Shown: positions 7,568 through 15,267, numbered from the stretch's first letter. The stretch: DNA of 21,844 bases from Thermoplasmata archaeon (GCA_021823085.1 JAKAPG010000008.1:1-21844); one strand, 5' to 3'. Notes: generated from the sequence alone by a model not told the origin. A program made the numbers and translations.

Positions 7568-9067
7568 TTACGGGATTCGGCCCGCGGGCCGTGAGAGCGT
7601 CACGATGGATTCGCGCAGGGCGAACTGCCGGCGCTGGCCGGATCGCCGGCCCCGGGCCACGTCCACGCTCTCGATACGGAACCCGAGGCGTCGGCCGATG
7701 CGGGCGGTCAGCAGATCGCCGGGCACGTAGGTCCCCGCGAGCAAGGAGTCGCCGACGACGAGCACGAAGCGCCCTCCCGGTCGCAGGGCGGCTAGGACCC
7801 CGCGCAGCACCTCGGCGAGGTCCCGGAAGTATCGATGGACGATCCCGTGCATATCGTCGCGACGGTAGGTCCCCTTTCGGGCGACGTTCTCGCGGATTCG
7901 GGGAAGGATCTCCCGGAGCCAGGGATCCGGTGCTTCGTCCGTCGCGAGGAAGTCGCGGGTCGCCTCGCGAGGAAGGTTGTCGCATGCCACCTCGGCGGTC
8001 CGCAGGGCCGAGAGCTCCGCATAGGAGTCGACGTAACCGAGCCATGCGAGGTCGAGCTTGTAGTTCATGACGTAGTCGAGCCCGTTGACGTACGGCGGAC
8101 TGGTGATCGCAAGGTCGACGCTGTTCGGGGGCAGGTCGATCCTCCTCGAGTCGCCCGAATGGACCTCGGCGGGAGGGCCCCATCGGTCCACGGACCGCGT
8201 CCGGGCGGTCAGATCCTCGACCATGGTGCGAACCACCTGCGCGTACCGAACGAACGGCAGGGGCCGGTCCCGCGCAACGGGATCGTAGCCAAGGCAGGGG
8301 GACCGGCGCAGCCGGCTCACCGGGACGAGGGTCGACGCGAACGCCAGCCGGAGAGCGTCGGCGACGCTCCCCGCCCCCTCCGGAGGAAGCACGGAGCGAA
8401 TCTGTCGAAGCTGGATCAGCGCGGGTCTGGAGAACTGCCGGCGGGTCTCCCGTAGGAACGGCATCGGAGCCAGGGGAGCCCGTCGCGCCGCGCGGAGGAG
8501 ACGGCCGGCTTCCCGCGCGAACTCGTCCGGGTCGAGGTCGGGATCGGTCTTGACGCGGGCGGCGAGCACCGCCGGCGCGAGGAGCTCGTAGCCGATCGCT
8601 CGCGCGCCGAGGCGACGCGCCTCGACCAGGCTGGTCCCGCTCCCGGCGAAGGGGTCGAGCACCGTCGATCCCGGACCGATTCTCGCGGAGCGGAGCAGGG
8701 TCGCGACGAACTCCGCAGAGTAGCCCTGAACGTACGGCCACCAGCGGTGGAACGGAAGACCGTCGTTCGAGCGGAACGTGATCGGTCCGTGGTAGCGCCC
8801 GAGAGGGGTGCGCTCCTCGCGCTCGAACCTGTCGGCGTACGCGGCGGGCTCGGTGAAGTCGTCTCGCAGTTCCAGGTGGTCGTAGTCCCTGAGGATCCAG
8901 AGCCCCCGGCCCATGCGGACCACTTCCCCGGCCCGGGCGAGACCCTGAAGGCCCAGGTCGACCGCGGCGGCGCCAACGCCGAGCCGCTCGGCGATCTGGC
9001 GTACCGTGGCCCCGAGCGCGCCGGACTCCGCCACCGCCGCGCGCACGTCGGGGGGCGAGACCGCCAC
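7568..9067 (-). CDS. DNA methyltransferase (SPPY type, N4-cytosine/N6-adenine) with N-terminal winged helix
   Basis: The protein has 499 residues. Residues about 15-60 look like a winged helix-turn-helix (TVRQIAERLGVGAAAVDLGL, then a wing RMGRGLWILRD). The SAM-binding motif DPFAGSGT is at 138-145. The catalytic motif ITSPPYVNGLDY begins near 321. About 175 residues separate them, a layout compatible with a target-recognition region between the motifs (alpha-like order). The C-terminal strand FVLVVGDSLL belongs to the methyltransferase core. SPPY is typical of N4-cytosine enzymes, though this is not decisive. No restriction endonuclease is adjacent, so it looks like an orphan enzyme. A base-modifying RNA enzyme is a weaker alternative. 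The start is a GTG; it lies 22 bases after the CHAD gene on the same strand, so the two could be co-transcribed. Confidence 0.8.
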   Translation of the reverse strand: MAVSPPDVRAAVAESGALGATVRQIAERLGVGAAAVDLGLQGLARAGEVVRMGRGLWILRDYDHLELRDDFTEPAAYADRFEREERTPLGRYHGPITFRSNDGLPFHRWWPYVQGYSAEFVATLLRSARIGPGSTVLDPFAGSGTSLVEARRLGARAIGYELLAPAVLAARVKTDPDLDPDEFAREAGRLLRAARRAPLAPMPFLRETRRQFSRPALIQLRQIRSVLPPEGAGSVADALRLAFASTLVPVSRLRRSPCLGYDPVARDRPLPFVRYAQVVRTMVEDLTARTRSVDRWGPPAEVHSGDSRRIDLPPNSVDLAITSPPYVNGLDYVMNYKLDLAWLGYVDSYAELSALRTAEVACDNLPREATRDFLATDEAPDPWLREILPRIRENVARKGTYRRDDMHGIVHRYFRDLAEVLRGVLAALRPGGRFVLVVGDSLLAGTYVPGDLLTARIGRRLGFRIESVDVARGRRSGQRRQFALRESIVTLSRPAGRIP

Positions 9068-9089
9068 GGCGGGGCCAAGGCGGCTCGTG

Positions 9090-10061
9090 CTAAGGGGGTA
9101 TCGGTCGGACGGCCGTTCGGCGGGTCGGACGAGGCACGACGATCCCCGGTCCTCGCGCCCGCTTCAGATGCCGACGGGGCCGCAGCTCCCGGATCTCCCG
9201 GAGGAGATCCTGGCGCAGCGCTTCCCGCTCCCGGTCGAAGATCGCCCTCCATGCCGGCTCCGTTCGCCGTGGATCGAGCCTCGCCAACTGCGCGGCGAGG
9301 ACATCCCGGTCGTGGAGCTCACCGAGGCGTCGCTGGAGACTCGCATAGCGGGGTGGGAACGTAGAGGCGCGAGCGGCCGATAGCGTGTCCTCGAGGTCGG
9401 TGAGATATCGGAGCTGCCTCACGCGGATCCGGAGGTCGTGCAATCGTTTCGGGCGGGGAGACTTCAACGACTTGCGGCGTGCCTTGGCGGTGGCCGCCGC
9501 CAGCCTACCCCGCTCTCGTTTCAACTCCGCGATCAGGCGGAGGAGTCGCGCGCTCGACCCAATCCCGCGAAGTGACGTCTCGAGCTGCTCGAAGATGCCG
9601 GCGGCCCGTTCCGCACGCAACGCCGCCCGGAGGAGCTCTCGGCCCGTCCGAGTGCTGTCGCGAAGGTGGCGACCGAACGTCGTCCACGGTTCCGCCGCTT
9701 TGGCGCGGCCGGCGCCCGTCAGCCCCTCCCAGAGATCGAGCTCCACATCGAGATCCCGCACGGCCCCCACGACGCGGGCGAGGTGGCGGAGCCGACCCGC
9801 GAGGATGCGAAGCTCCTCGCGTCGCGGACGGGGGCCTATCTTCGCCCACCATCGAACCAGGACTCGGAGGCGTCGCAGGTCGCGATGCAGGTTATGCAGT
9901 TCCTCCGCGCGCGGGTCCGGTCGCGCGATCACGCGGTCCGTGCGCGACCGCGTCCGAGCGATCTCGTCCCGGGCGTAACGGCCGAGCGGCGAGGTCGACC
10001 CGCCAACTCGACGGCCGTTCCCGCGCTTCGAGGTTCGCTGCCGTGCGCGCACGATCGTCAT
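9090..10061 (-). CDS. CHAD domain protein (polyphosphate-associated)
   Basis: The protein has 323 residues from ATG 10061. CHAD domains are helical bundles with conserved histidines and many basic residues that bind polyphosphate. Two pseudo-symmetric halves are visible: His56 and His59 in LHNLHRDLRRLR with VRDLDV at 101-106, and His208 in RLHDLRIRVRQLRYL with His250 in LGELHDRDV. The protein is very rich in Arg and Lys, as expected for a polyanion binder. There is no CYTH triphosphatase domain, which is fused in some relatives. An in-frame TTG at 10082 would add seven residues; the ATG is preferred because a purine-rich TAGGG abuts it. It is transcribed divergently from a Ppx/GppA gene, which supports a link to polyphosphate. 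Confidence 0.88.
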   Translation of the reverse strand: MTIVRARQRTSKRGNGRRVGGSTSPLGRYARDEIARTRSRTDRVIARPDPRAEELHNLHRDLRRLRVLVRWWAKIGPRPRREELRILAGRLRHLARVVGAVRDLDVELDLWEGLTGAGRAKAAEPWTTFGRHLRDSTRTGRELLRAALRAERAAGIFEQLETSLRGIGSSARLLRLIAELKRERGRLAAATAKARRKSLKSPRPKRLHDLRIRVRQLRYLTDLEDTLSAARASTFPPRYASLQRRLGELHDRDVLAAQLARLDPRRTEPAWRAIFDREREALRQDLLREIRELRPRRHLKRARGPGIVVPRPTRRTAVRPIPP

Positions 10062-10165
10062 CCCTACGCAACCCGCTCCCAAAATGCCGCCGCTCGGCGC
10101 GGTCGGAGCCGATGGTTCAAAGCCCGGGAGGCCTTAGGGCCCGCGTGGCCCGTTCGAGGCTCGAG

Positions 10166-11707
10166 ATGGTCGACCGTGAGACAGAGTCCCACCCCACGCG
10201 CGGATCGAACGCGATCGGCGTCGTCGACGTCGGGTCCAACACCGCTCGCCTGGTCGTGTTCGACACCCACCCGGCCGGCGTGGTCCGCCCGGTGTACGAG
10301 CTGAAGGAGATCCCGCGGCTCGGGTACGGGACCGGGCCGGACGGCTCGCTCGCTCCTGAGGCGATCGCCCGCGGGGTCGAGTCATTGGGACGCTTCGCGC
10401 GCGCGCTGAAGGATCTCGGAGCTCCTCGTACCCTCGCGGTCTGTACGAGCGCGGTCCGCGACGCGCCGAACGGAGCAGAGTTCGTCCGCATCATCGATCG
10501 CGAGACCGGGATCCTTCTGCGGGTGCTCACCGGTGCCGAAGAGGCCCGTTATGACTACCTCGGGGTGGCGAGCGCGTGGGCGCTCGCGAACGACCTCGTC
10601 ATCGATCTCGGTGGCGGATCGCTGCAGATCGTGGAGACCCGACTCGGGGCGCTCGCGAACTCGGTAAGCCTTCCGCTGGGGGGGCTACGACTGACGCAAA
10701 GGTTCGTTCGTCACGACCCGCCGAAGGAGCGCGAGCTCGACAACCTGCGCGGCTACGTGCGGGACACGATCCGGTCCGCCATCACCGCCTTCGGGGGTTC
10801 GGACTACCGTGTCTACGGCATCGGGGGAACGGTTCGAGCGGTCGCGCGCGCGGCGATCGACCTGCGCGAGTACCCGGTGCCCCGGGTGCACGGCTACCCG
10901 GTCCGGGAGCATGACCTCGAGGCGCTCTCCGAACTGATCTCGGAGATGCCGACCGCCAAGCGGCGCGCCCTCCCGGGGATTGGGATCGAGCGGGCCGACG
11001 TGATGGACGCGGGCCTCGTCGTCCTCTCCGAGCTGCTGCGGTCGTCCAAGGCACAAGAGATCGTCGTCAGCGGCACCGGCATCCGGGAGGGCTTGGCTCT
11101 CGAGGCCATCCGCGCCGATCTACCGGCCTCCAACGAGATCCTCGCGAGCCGATCCACGGAGGCGGCTGCGGACCGGTTCAGCTTCTCGCGCGATCGCGGC
11201 ACGGCGGTCGCCGCGACCGCCCTCACGATCTTCGACCTCTTCGCCGATTCCCATGACTGGGGTCCAAGCGAACGTCTTGCCCTTCGAGTCGCGGCCGAGA
11301 TGCACGACGCGGGGGTATCGATCGACCTGTGGCGTCACGCGCACCATTCTGCCTACCTCGTCCGCAATTACCCAATCTGGGGGCTCACGCACCGGGAGAC
11401 CCTGCTCGCCGCGTCGATCGTCGCGCTCCACGCGGGCGATGACCTTCCGTCGGGGATGCGCAAGGGCTTCGCCCCGATCCTACGGCCCGGCGACAGCGGG
11501 ACCGTCCGCCAGCTGGGGGCGATCCTGCAGCTCGCGGGGCTTCTCGCCCCCGCGGATCCCAGGTTCTCTCTCGCCGGAGGAGGAAAGACGCTCGCGGTGA
11601 GCTTTTCCCGTCCCGCGGATACGACCCTGCCCCCCCGGACCATGGAGAAGGCTCGCAAACCGGTCGAACGCGAGCTCGACATCGAGGTGAGGTACCGGGA
11701 TGGCTGA
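10166..11707 (+). CDS. Exopolyphosphatase / pppGpp phosphohydrolase family protein
   Basis: The protein has 513 residues, close to the length of long bacterial Ppx/GppA. The N-terminal actin-like (ASKHA) domain shows phosphate-1 motif GVVDVGSNTARLVVFD (about 18-33), VCTSAVRDAPN and the phosphate-2 motif LVIDLGGGSLQIVE near 143-156. YGIGGT marks the second half of the fold. The C-terminal part from about residue 330 is an HD-like helical domain (AEMHDAG, then a HHSAYL segment). The family releases phosphate from polyphosphate or converts pppGpp to ppGpp. With a CHAD gene next to it, exopolyphosphatase is more likely. The start is uncertain: ATG 10166 is closest to the fold, while ATG 10112 (18 residues longer) lies about 28 bases after a weak A-rich box at 10080. 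It overlaps the next gene by 8 bases. Confidence 0.9.
   Translation: MVDRETESHPTRGSNAIGVVDVGSNTARLVVFDTHPAGVVRPVYELKEIPRLGYGTGPDGSLAPEAIARGVESLGRFARALKDLGAPRTLAVCTSAVRDAPNGAEFVRIIDRETGILLRVLTGAEEARYDYLGVASAWALANDLVIDLGGGSLQIVETRLGALANSVSLPLGGLRLTQRFVRHDPPKERELDNLRGYVRDTIRSAITAFGGSDYRVYGIGGTVRAVARAAIDLREYPVPRVHGYPVREHDLEALSELISEMPTAKRRALPGIGIERADVMDAGLVVLSELLRSSKAQEIVVSGTGIREGLALEAIRADLPASNEILASRSTEAAADRFSFSRDRGTAVAATALTIFDLFADSHDWGPSERLALRVAAEMHDAGVSIDLWRHAHHSAYLVRNYPIWGLTHRETLLAASIVALHAGDDLPSGMRKGFAPILRPGDSGTVRQLGAILQLAGLLAPADPRFSLAGGGKTLAVSFSRPADTTLPPRTMEKARKPVERELDIEVRYRDG
11684..11690 (+). promoter_or_regulatory. Shine-Dalgarno GAGGTGA for the first thymidylate-kinase gene
   Basis: GAGGTGA lies inside the end of the ppx gene, 9 bases before ATG 11700. 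It matches the archaeal anti-SD complement GGAGGTGA in seven positions, showing that this operon-internal gene is translated from its own ribosome binding site. Confidence 0.6.
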
Positions 11708-12398
11708 TCCGTCCGCGGCACCTCGGGGCTATCCCGGGCGCCTTATCGTCTTCGAAGGGTTGGACGGGAGCGGAAAGTCCACCCAGGCCCGGCTGCTGGG
11801 GAAGTGGCTCGCAGCGAAGGGCTACCGGGTGTTCTTCACCGAGTGGAACTCCTCCGACCTCGTCAGCGCGACGATCCGACGAGGCAAGAAGCAGGGCCTG
11901 CTGACCCCCACGACGTTCAGCCTCCTCCACGCGACGGATTTCGCGGACCGGTTCGAGCGGCAGATCCTCCCCCCGTTACGCGCGGGCTATCTTGTCGTAT
12001 GCGATCGCTACTCGTTCACGGCATTCGCTCGCGACGAGGCACGAGGCTGTTCTCCCGAGTGGGTTCGCAACCTCTATCAGTTCGCGCCCCGGCCCGATCG
12101 AACGTACTACTTCCGCGTCCCGGTCGCGGTGACCTTCCGTCGAAAGCGGGCCTCCCGGATGAAGATCTCCTACTACGAGGCCGGCATGGACCTCGGTCTC
12201 GCCGACAACATCGACGATTCCTACAAGCTGTTCCAGGCCCGGCTGAAGCGGGAGTACGACCGGATGGCGGATGCCAACGGATTCACGATCATCGACGCAC
12301 GGGGAAGCGTCGAGGACATCCAGCAGCAGCTCCGCGAGGACCTGCGCCCGGTCCTCGAGGGGTTCCCGACCGGGGAGAGGCTCCAGCATGAAGGATAG
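11700..12398 (+). CDS. tmk: Thymidylate-kinase-like P-loop kinase, paralogue 1
   Basis: The protein has 232 residues. dTMP kinases phosphorylate dTMP to dTDP. The Walker A loop GLDGSGKST is intact at 20-28 and preceded by the family strand LIVFE. The DRY motif (102-104, VCDRYSFTAFA) matches the DR(Y/H) signature of the nucleotide-binding helix. The central region (FRRKRASRMKISYYEAGMDL) replaces the usual LID sequence and is shared in outline with the next gene, so the pair forms a distinct subgroup. The start is supported by a Shine-Dalgarno at 11684. It overlaps ppx by 8 bases and the second kinase gene by 11, so all three are likely one operon. True substrate specificity cannot be told from motifs; another nucleotide or phosphate-linked kinase is possible. 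Confidence 0.82.
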   Translation: MADPSAAPRGYPGRLIVFEGLDGSGKSTQARLLGKWLAAKGYRVFFTEWNSSDLVSATIRRGKKQGLLTPTTFSLLHATDFADRFERQILPPLRAGYLVVCDRYSFTAFARDEARGCSPEWVRNLYQFAPRPDRTYYFRVPVAVTFRRKRASRMKISYYEAGMDLGLADNIDDSYKLFQARLKREYDRMADANGFTIIDARGSVEDIQQQLREDLRPVLEGFPTGERLQHEG

Positions 12399-13140
12399 GA
12401 CGTATGGAACGCCGCTTCCCGGGATGCCCGACGAGGTCCTGTCGGGAAAGCTGATCGTGATCGAGGGGTCCGACGGTTCGGGCCGGACCACCGAGGTCGA
12501 ACGTCTGAAGGAAACACTCGAGATCGAGGGCCACGCGATCGTCGATACGGGGCTCCGCCGTTCCACGCTGGTGAGCGAACGCATCGACCTCGCGAAGCAG
12601 GGCCACACCCTCGCGTCGACGACGATGGCGCTCCTCTACGCCACCGACTACGCGGACCAGCTCGAGAACAAGATCATCCCCTCGCTCGCGGCCGGCAGCA
12701 CGGTCCTTGCGGACCGGTACATCTATACGCTCATGGCCCGAGCGGTCGTGCGCGGCGCCTCGCGGCAATGGGCGCAACAGCTCTACGGGTTCGCGTTGCG
12801 CCCCGACCTCACGATCTTCCTGGACGCGCGCCCGGAGATCCTCCTGCATCGGGCGATCTCGAAGTACGGGAGCCTCGACTACTGGGAGTCCGGCATGGAC
12901 CTCTCCATCTCGCCCGACCGGTTCGAGAGCTTCCTCGAGTACCAGGCGCGCCTACGCCGCGAGTTCGCCTGGATGATGCAGGCCTACGCCTTCGTCCCGG
13001 TCGACGCGAACCGCCATCCGGATCAGGTCCATCAGGATGTGCTGAAGCTCGTGCTACCGCTCTACGCCCCGGCGAAGCGCCGGCGGGGCGCCGGCCCGCC
13101 CCCTAGCGCTCAAACCGGGCCATCCACTGCTTCCGCGTGA
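12388..13140 (+). CDS. Thymidylate-kinase-like protein, paralogue 2, Walker A Lys replaced by Arg
   Basis: The protein has 250 residues from ATG 12388, which overlaps the previous stop by 11 bases; GAGAGG lies 7 bases upstream. It is a clear paralogue of the preceding kinase: strand LIVIEGSDG, DRY at 109-111, and a shared YWESGMDL segment near 165 (YYEAGMDL in the neighbour). The phosphate-binding loop reads GSDGSGRTT (27-35), with Arg33 where the catalytic Lys belongs. It may therefore have weak or altered activity, act as a regulatory partner in a heterodimer, or belong to a subfamily that accepts arginine. The last ~25 residues are basic then Pro/Ala/Ser-rich and are encoded over the end of the convergent sixA-like gene (38-base overlap), so this tail may not be conserved. 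Confidence 0.78.
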   Translation: MKDRTYGTPLPGMPDEVLSGKLIVIEGSDGSGRTTEVERLKETLEIEGHAIVDTGLRRSTLVSERIDLAKQGHTLASTTMALLYATDYADQLENKIIPSLAAGSTVLADRYIYTLMARAVVRGASRQWAQQLYGFALRPDLTIFLDARPEILLHRAISKYGSLDYWESGMDLSISPDRFESFLEYQARLRREFAWMMQAYAFVPVDANRHPDQVHQDVLKLVLPLYAPAKRRRGAGPPPSAQTGPSTASA

Positions 13141-13612
13141 CCAGCCATTCGAGGCGAGCCGCTGCCGGAGCGACCTTGCGCGGGAACTCGAGAGCGGCCG
13201 TACCCGCACGCGAGAGGCGGGCGATTGGGACCGCCTCTCCGGTCAGGGAGAGACCGATCACTTCGACGAGCTCGGGTTCGTGCCCGACGAGCACCCCCCG
13301 CGACGCCCCCTTCCAGTCCCGCGCGACGCGCGCGAGGATCCGTACGGGATCGCCGCCGAGCGAAAGCTCGCTCCACTCGACGGCCCGCATCGGTGGGTCG
13401 AACGCCTCGCCCCAGATCTCGGCCGTGCGAACGGCGCGCCGGAAAGGGCTCGTCGCGATGCGATCGATCGCCTTCACCTCCTCGGCGAACGCCTTCGCGG
13501 CCACTCGGGTCTCCCGGACCCCGTCGGCGGAGAGCGGACGCCCCGAATCGTCCGGCCAGCGGGCGGGATTGCGCGCCACCGCGGGACCATGACGGACGAG
13601 GAAGAGCTCCAT
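13103..13612 (-). CDS. sixA: SixA-like phosphohistidine phosphatase (histidine phosphatase superfamily)
   Basis: The protein has 169 residues, the typical SixA length, and is cytoplasmic. The RHG motif (Arg7-His8-Gly9) carries the phospho-accepting histidine. SPFRRAVRTAE (55-65) supplies phosphate-pocket arginines. VLVGHEPEL (His111) is the second catalytic histidine. SixA enzymes dephosphorylate histidine phosphodomains, but archaeal members may act on other phosphates. It ends inside the 3' end of the convergent kinase gene. A weak TTCAAG box about 30 bases upstream of ATG 13612 may be its promoter. SixA-type genes often lie near CHAD and Ppx genes, which matches this neighbourhood. Confidence 0.85.
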   Translation of the reverse strand: MELFLVRHGPAVARNPARWPDDSGRPLSADGVRETRVAAKAFAEEVKAIDRIATSPFRRAVRTAEIWGEAFDPPMRAVEWSELSLGGDPVRILARVARDWKGASRGVLVGHEPELVEVIGLSLTGEAVPIARLSRAGTAALEFPRKVAPAAARLEWLVTRKQWMARFER

Positions 13613-13660
13613 CGGCCGGGGAAATCGGGCCGAGGCCTTGAACGTTCGGTTGTGCGTGCC

Positions 13661-14365
13661 CTACGCCGCGGTGGCCGGAATCCCTCGCAGTCCCAGCTCG
13701 ATGGCGCCCCGCACGATCCCGAGTGCGATCGCGAACAGCGGGATCAGGAACACCTCTCCGAGGGGCCACGGCACGTTCAGCGCTTCCCCGGCCCAGAAGG
13801 CCCCGAACGCGAAGATGAGGGAGGTGGCCCCCAGCTTGAGCCAGGGTGTCTTGATGCGTCGGATCCTCTCGTGCACGAGCGCGACCGCGATCGCGAGGCT
13901 CGCTCCCGCCGCGAGGGCTCCGGCGACGGCGGCGAAGCCCTGTCCACCCGCTGCGAGCGGTAGGAGCACCGCCACCGCCTCGGTGGTCTCGATGGCGCCG
14001 ACGGTGAACCCGCCGGCGAAGTGGACCGGAGGCGAGGAGTGGGACGACGTCGAGGGCGGGGCCCGCGCGCGTCGGTAGCTGCGCAGGGTGCTGCGGAACA
14101 GGAAGATTCCGAAGGCGAAGAGGACGATCGCCGACGCGGCTAGGAGCTCGTCCGAAGGTACGGCGGTGAGCGCGCTGCCGGCGCCAATCGCGATCGCAGC
14201 GACGACCCCGCTGCCGACCGCCGCGCCGACCGAGGCGTAGCGGAACGCCCCGCGCTCGACCCCGAGCGCGTAGATCAGTACGACGACCTCGGTGTACTCG
14301 ATGAGCGTAATGAGGAAAGCGAGGACCAGTGCACCGACCGAGAGTGCCGCCACGGTCGGGGGCAT
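13661..14365 (-). CDS. Polytopic membrane protein with duplicated E-x-T-E motif (FTR1/COG4280-like?)
   Basis: The protein has 234 residues with about six to seven hydrophobic helices. Two halves carry similar acidic motifs inside a membrane segment: LIEYTEVVVLIYAL near residues 21-34 and AIETTEAVAVLLPL near 123-136. Each is followed by a small-residue-rich helix, suggesting an internal duplication. A basic cytoplasmic loop (SYRRARAPP) with a Ser/His stretch separates them. Glutamates of this kind occur in FTR1-type iron permeases and related cation transporters, and the overall look recalls uncharacterised COG4280-type membrane proteins; I cannot confirm either. The ATG is 12 bases after the ribA stop on the same strand, so they are probably co-transcribed. 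Substrate unknown. Confidence 0.6.
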   Translation of the reverse strand: MPPTVAALSVGALVLAFLITLIEYTEVVVLIYALGVERGAFRYASVGAAVGSGVVAAIAIGAGSALTAVPSDELLAASAIVLFAFGIFLFRSTLRSYRRARAPPSTSSHSSPPVHFAGGFTVGAIETTEAVAVLLPLAAGGQGFAAVAGALAAGASLAIAVALVHERIRRIKTPWLKLGATSLIFAFGAFWAGEALNVPWPLGEVFLIPLFAIALGIVRGAIELGLRGIPATAA

Positions 14366-14377
14366 CGGGTTCGATAC

Positions 14378-15136
14378 TTACTTCCTTCGGCCGGCGCGGG
14401 CCGGCTCGGTCGCCTCGTCCTTCGGCGGGCACGTGAGGCAATCGACCTGTTCCCGAACGATCGGCCAGGACGGCTCGAGCAGGTGTCCCGCCTTCACGCG
14501 CTTCGTCTCCAGGTAGCGAGCGTTGTACCGGTTCGGGCGCACGGTGAGGGGCAGGCGGCCCTCGACGGTGATACCGTGGTGGCGAAGCGACGCGATCTTG
14601 TCCGGGTTGTTGCTGAGCAGCTGGATCGAACGCACCTCGAGGGCATCGAGCATGCGTGCCGCCACCTCGTAGTCCCGCTCGTCCGGCCGGAAACCGAGAG
14701 CCTCGTTCGCCTCGATGGTGTCCAGGCCCATCTCTTGGAGCCGATAGGCCTTGATCTTGTTCTCGAAGCCGATCCCGCGCCCTTCCTGGCGCAGGTAGAG
14801 CAGGATGCCCCGCTCCATCTCGCCGAGCTTCGTCAGAGCGAGCTCGAGCTGCTCGCGGCAGTCGCAGCGCAACGAGCCGAAGACGTCCCCGGTCAGGCAC
14901 TCGGAGTGGATTCGCACCGGGACGCCCGATTCGCCGGCGACCTCGCCCCGTACGAGGGCGGCCGGCTCCTTCGCCTCGGGGTGTCCATGGAACGAAACGA
15001 CCCGGAAGTCACCGAACCGAGTCGGTAGCTGGGCGATCGCGCTGATCCGGATCGGTGAGCGTTCGCGCGCGCCGCTCGGGCGTGGTTCGTCTTGCTCCGG
15101 GAGAACAGTGCTATCGGAAGGATCCGTCGCGCCCAA
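14378..15136 (-). CDS. ribA: GTP cyclohydrolase II (riboflavin/deazaflavin precursor synthesis)
   Basis: The protein has 252 residues. The enzyme opens GTP to the diaminopyrimidine that starts riboflavin synthesis. Zinc ligands Cys80, Cys91 and Cys93 have the spacing of Escherichia coli RibA. RQEGRGIG (116-123) and the ERDY segment near 153 are catalytic-site motifs, and LLSNNPDK (173-180) is the late conserved loop. No DHBP synthase domain is fused. The first ~30 residues are an unconserved polar extension, and the last ~20 include two cysteines in CLTCPP. The only start that gives this length is TTG 15136: an in-frame stop lies two codons upstream, and no ATG or GTG occurs before the fold. 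A TATA-like GTTAAAG (15198-15192) would give a ~30-base leader. Confidence 0.93.
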   Translation of the reverse strand: MGATDPSDSTVLPEQDEPRPSGARERSPIRISAIAQLPTRFGDFRVVSFHGHPEAKEPAALVRGEVAGESGVPVRIHSECLTGDVFGSLRCDCREQLELALTKLGEMERGILLYLRQEGRGIGFENKIKAYRLQEMGLDTIEANEALGFRPDERDYEVAARMLDALEVRSIQLLSNNPDKIASLRHHGITVEGRLPLTVRPNRYNARYLETKRVKAGHLLEPSWPIVREQVDCLTCPPKDEATEPARAGRRK

Positions 15137-15191
15137 AGTTCACGCCCCCGCGCGCGCGAGAGACGACTGCGCTCTCGATGGGGAGCCTCCG

Positions 15192-15198
15192 CTTTAAC
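15192..15198 (-). promoter_or_regulatory. TATA-like box for ribA
   Basis: GTTAAAG on the minus strand, about 59 bases before the TTG start of ribA, in a 171-base gap shared with the divergent membrane-protein gene. The predicted transcript starts near 15169. Confidence 0.4.
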
Positions 15199-15258
15199 GT
15201 TGCTGAGCCGTCCGGACGAGCACCGACCCATCGGCGGAGCCTTCCGCGCGTCCGTCGC

Positions 15259-15267
15259 TTTTACATA
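15259..15267 (+). promoter_or_regulatory. TATA box for the small membrane protein
   Basis: TTTTACATA is the most A/T-rich stretch of the gap. It predicts a start of transcription near 15289 and a leader of about 19 bases to ATG 15308, within which AGGGG lies 13 bases before the ATG. Confidence 0.6.

Noticed and set aside
9479..10165. A 742-residue version of the Ppx/GppA protein starting at 9479
   Set aside because: The extra N-terminal stretch is antisense to the CHAD gene, is Arg/Pro/Ala-rich and lacks any domain; the family fold begins just after ATG 10166.
11700..12398. Polyphosphate kinase 2 (PPK2)
   Set aside because: The surrounding genes suggest polyphosphate, but the P-loop context and DRY motif match thymidylate kinases rather than the PPK2 Walker A and lid signatures.
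13110..14900. 596-codon open frame on minus across sixA, the membrane gene and ribA
   Set aside because: It is a frame-shifted shadow of three genes with clear motifs; composition is Arg/Gly/Pro-rich and meaningless.
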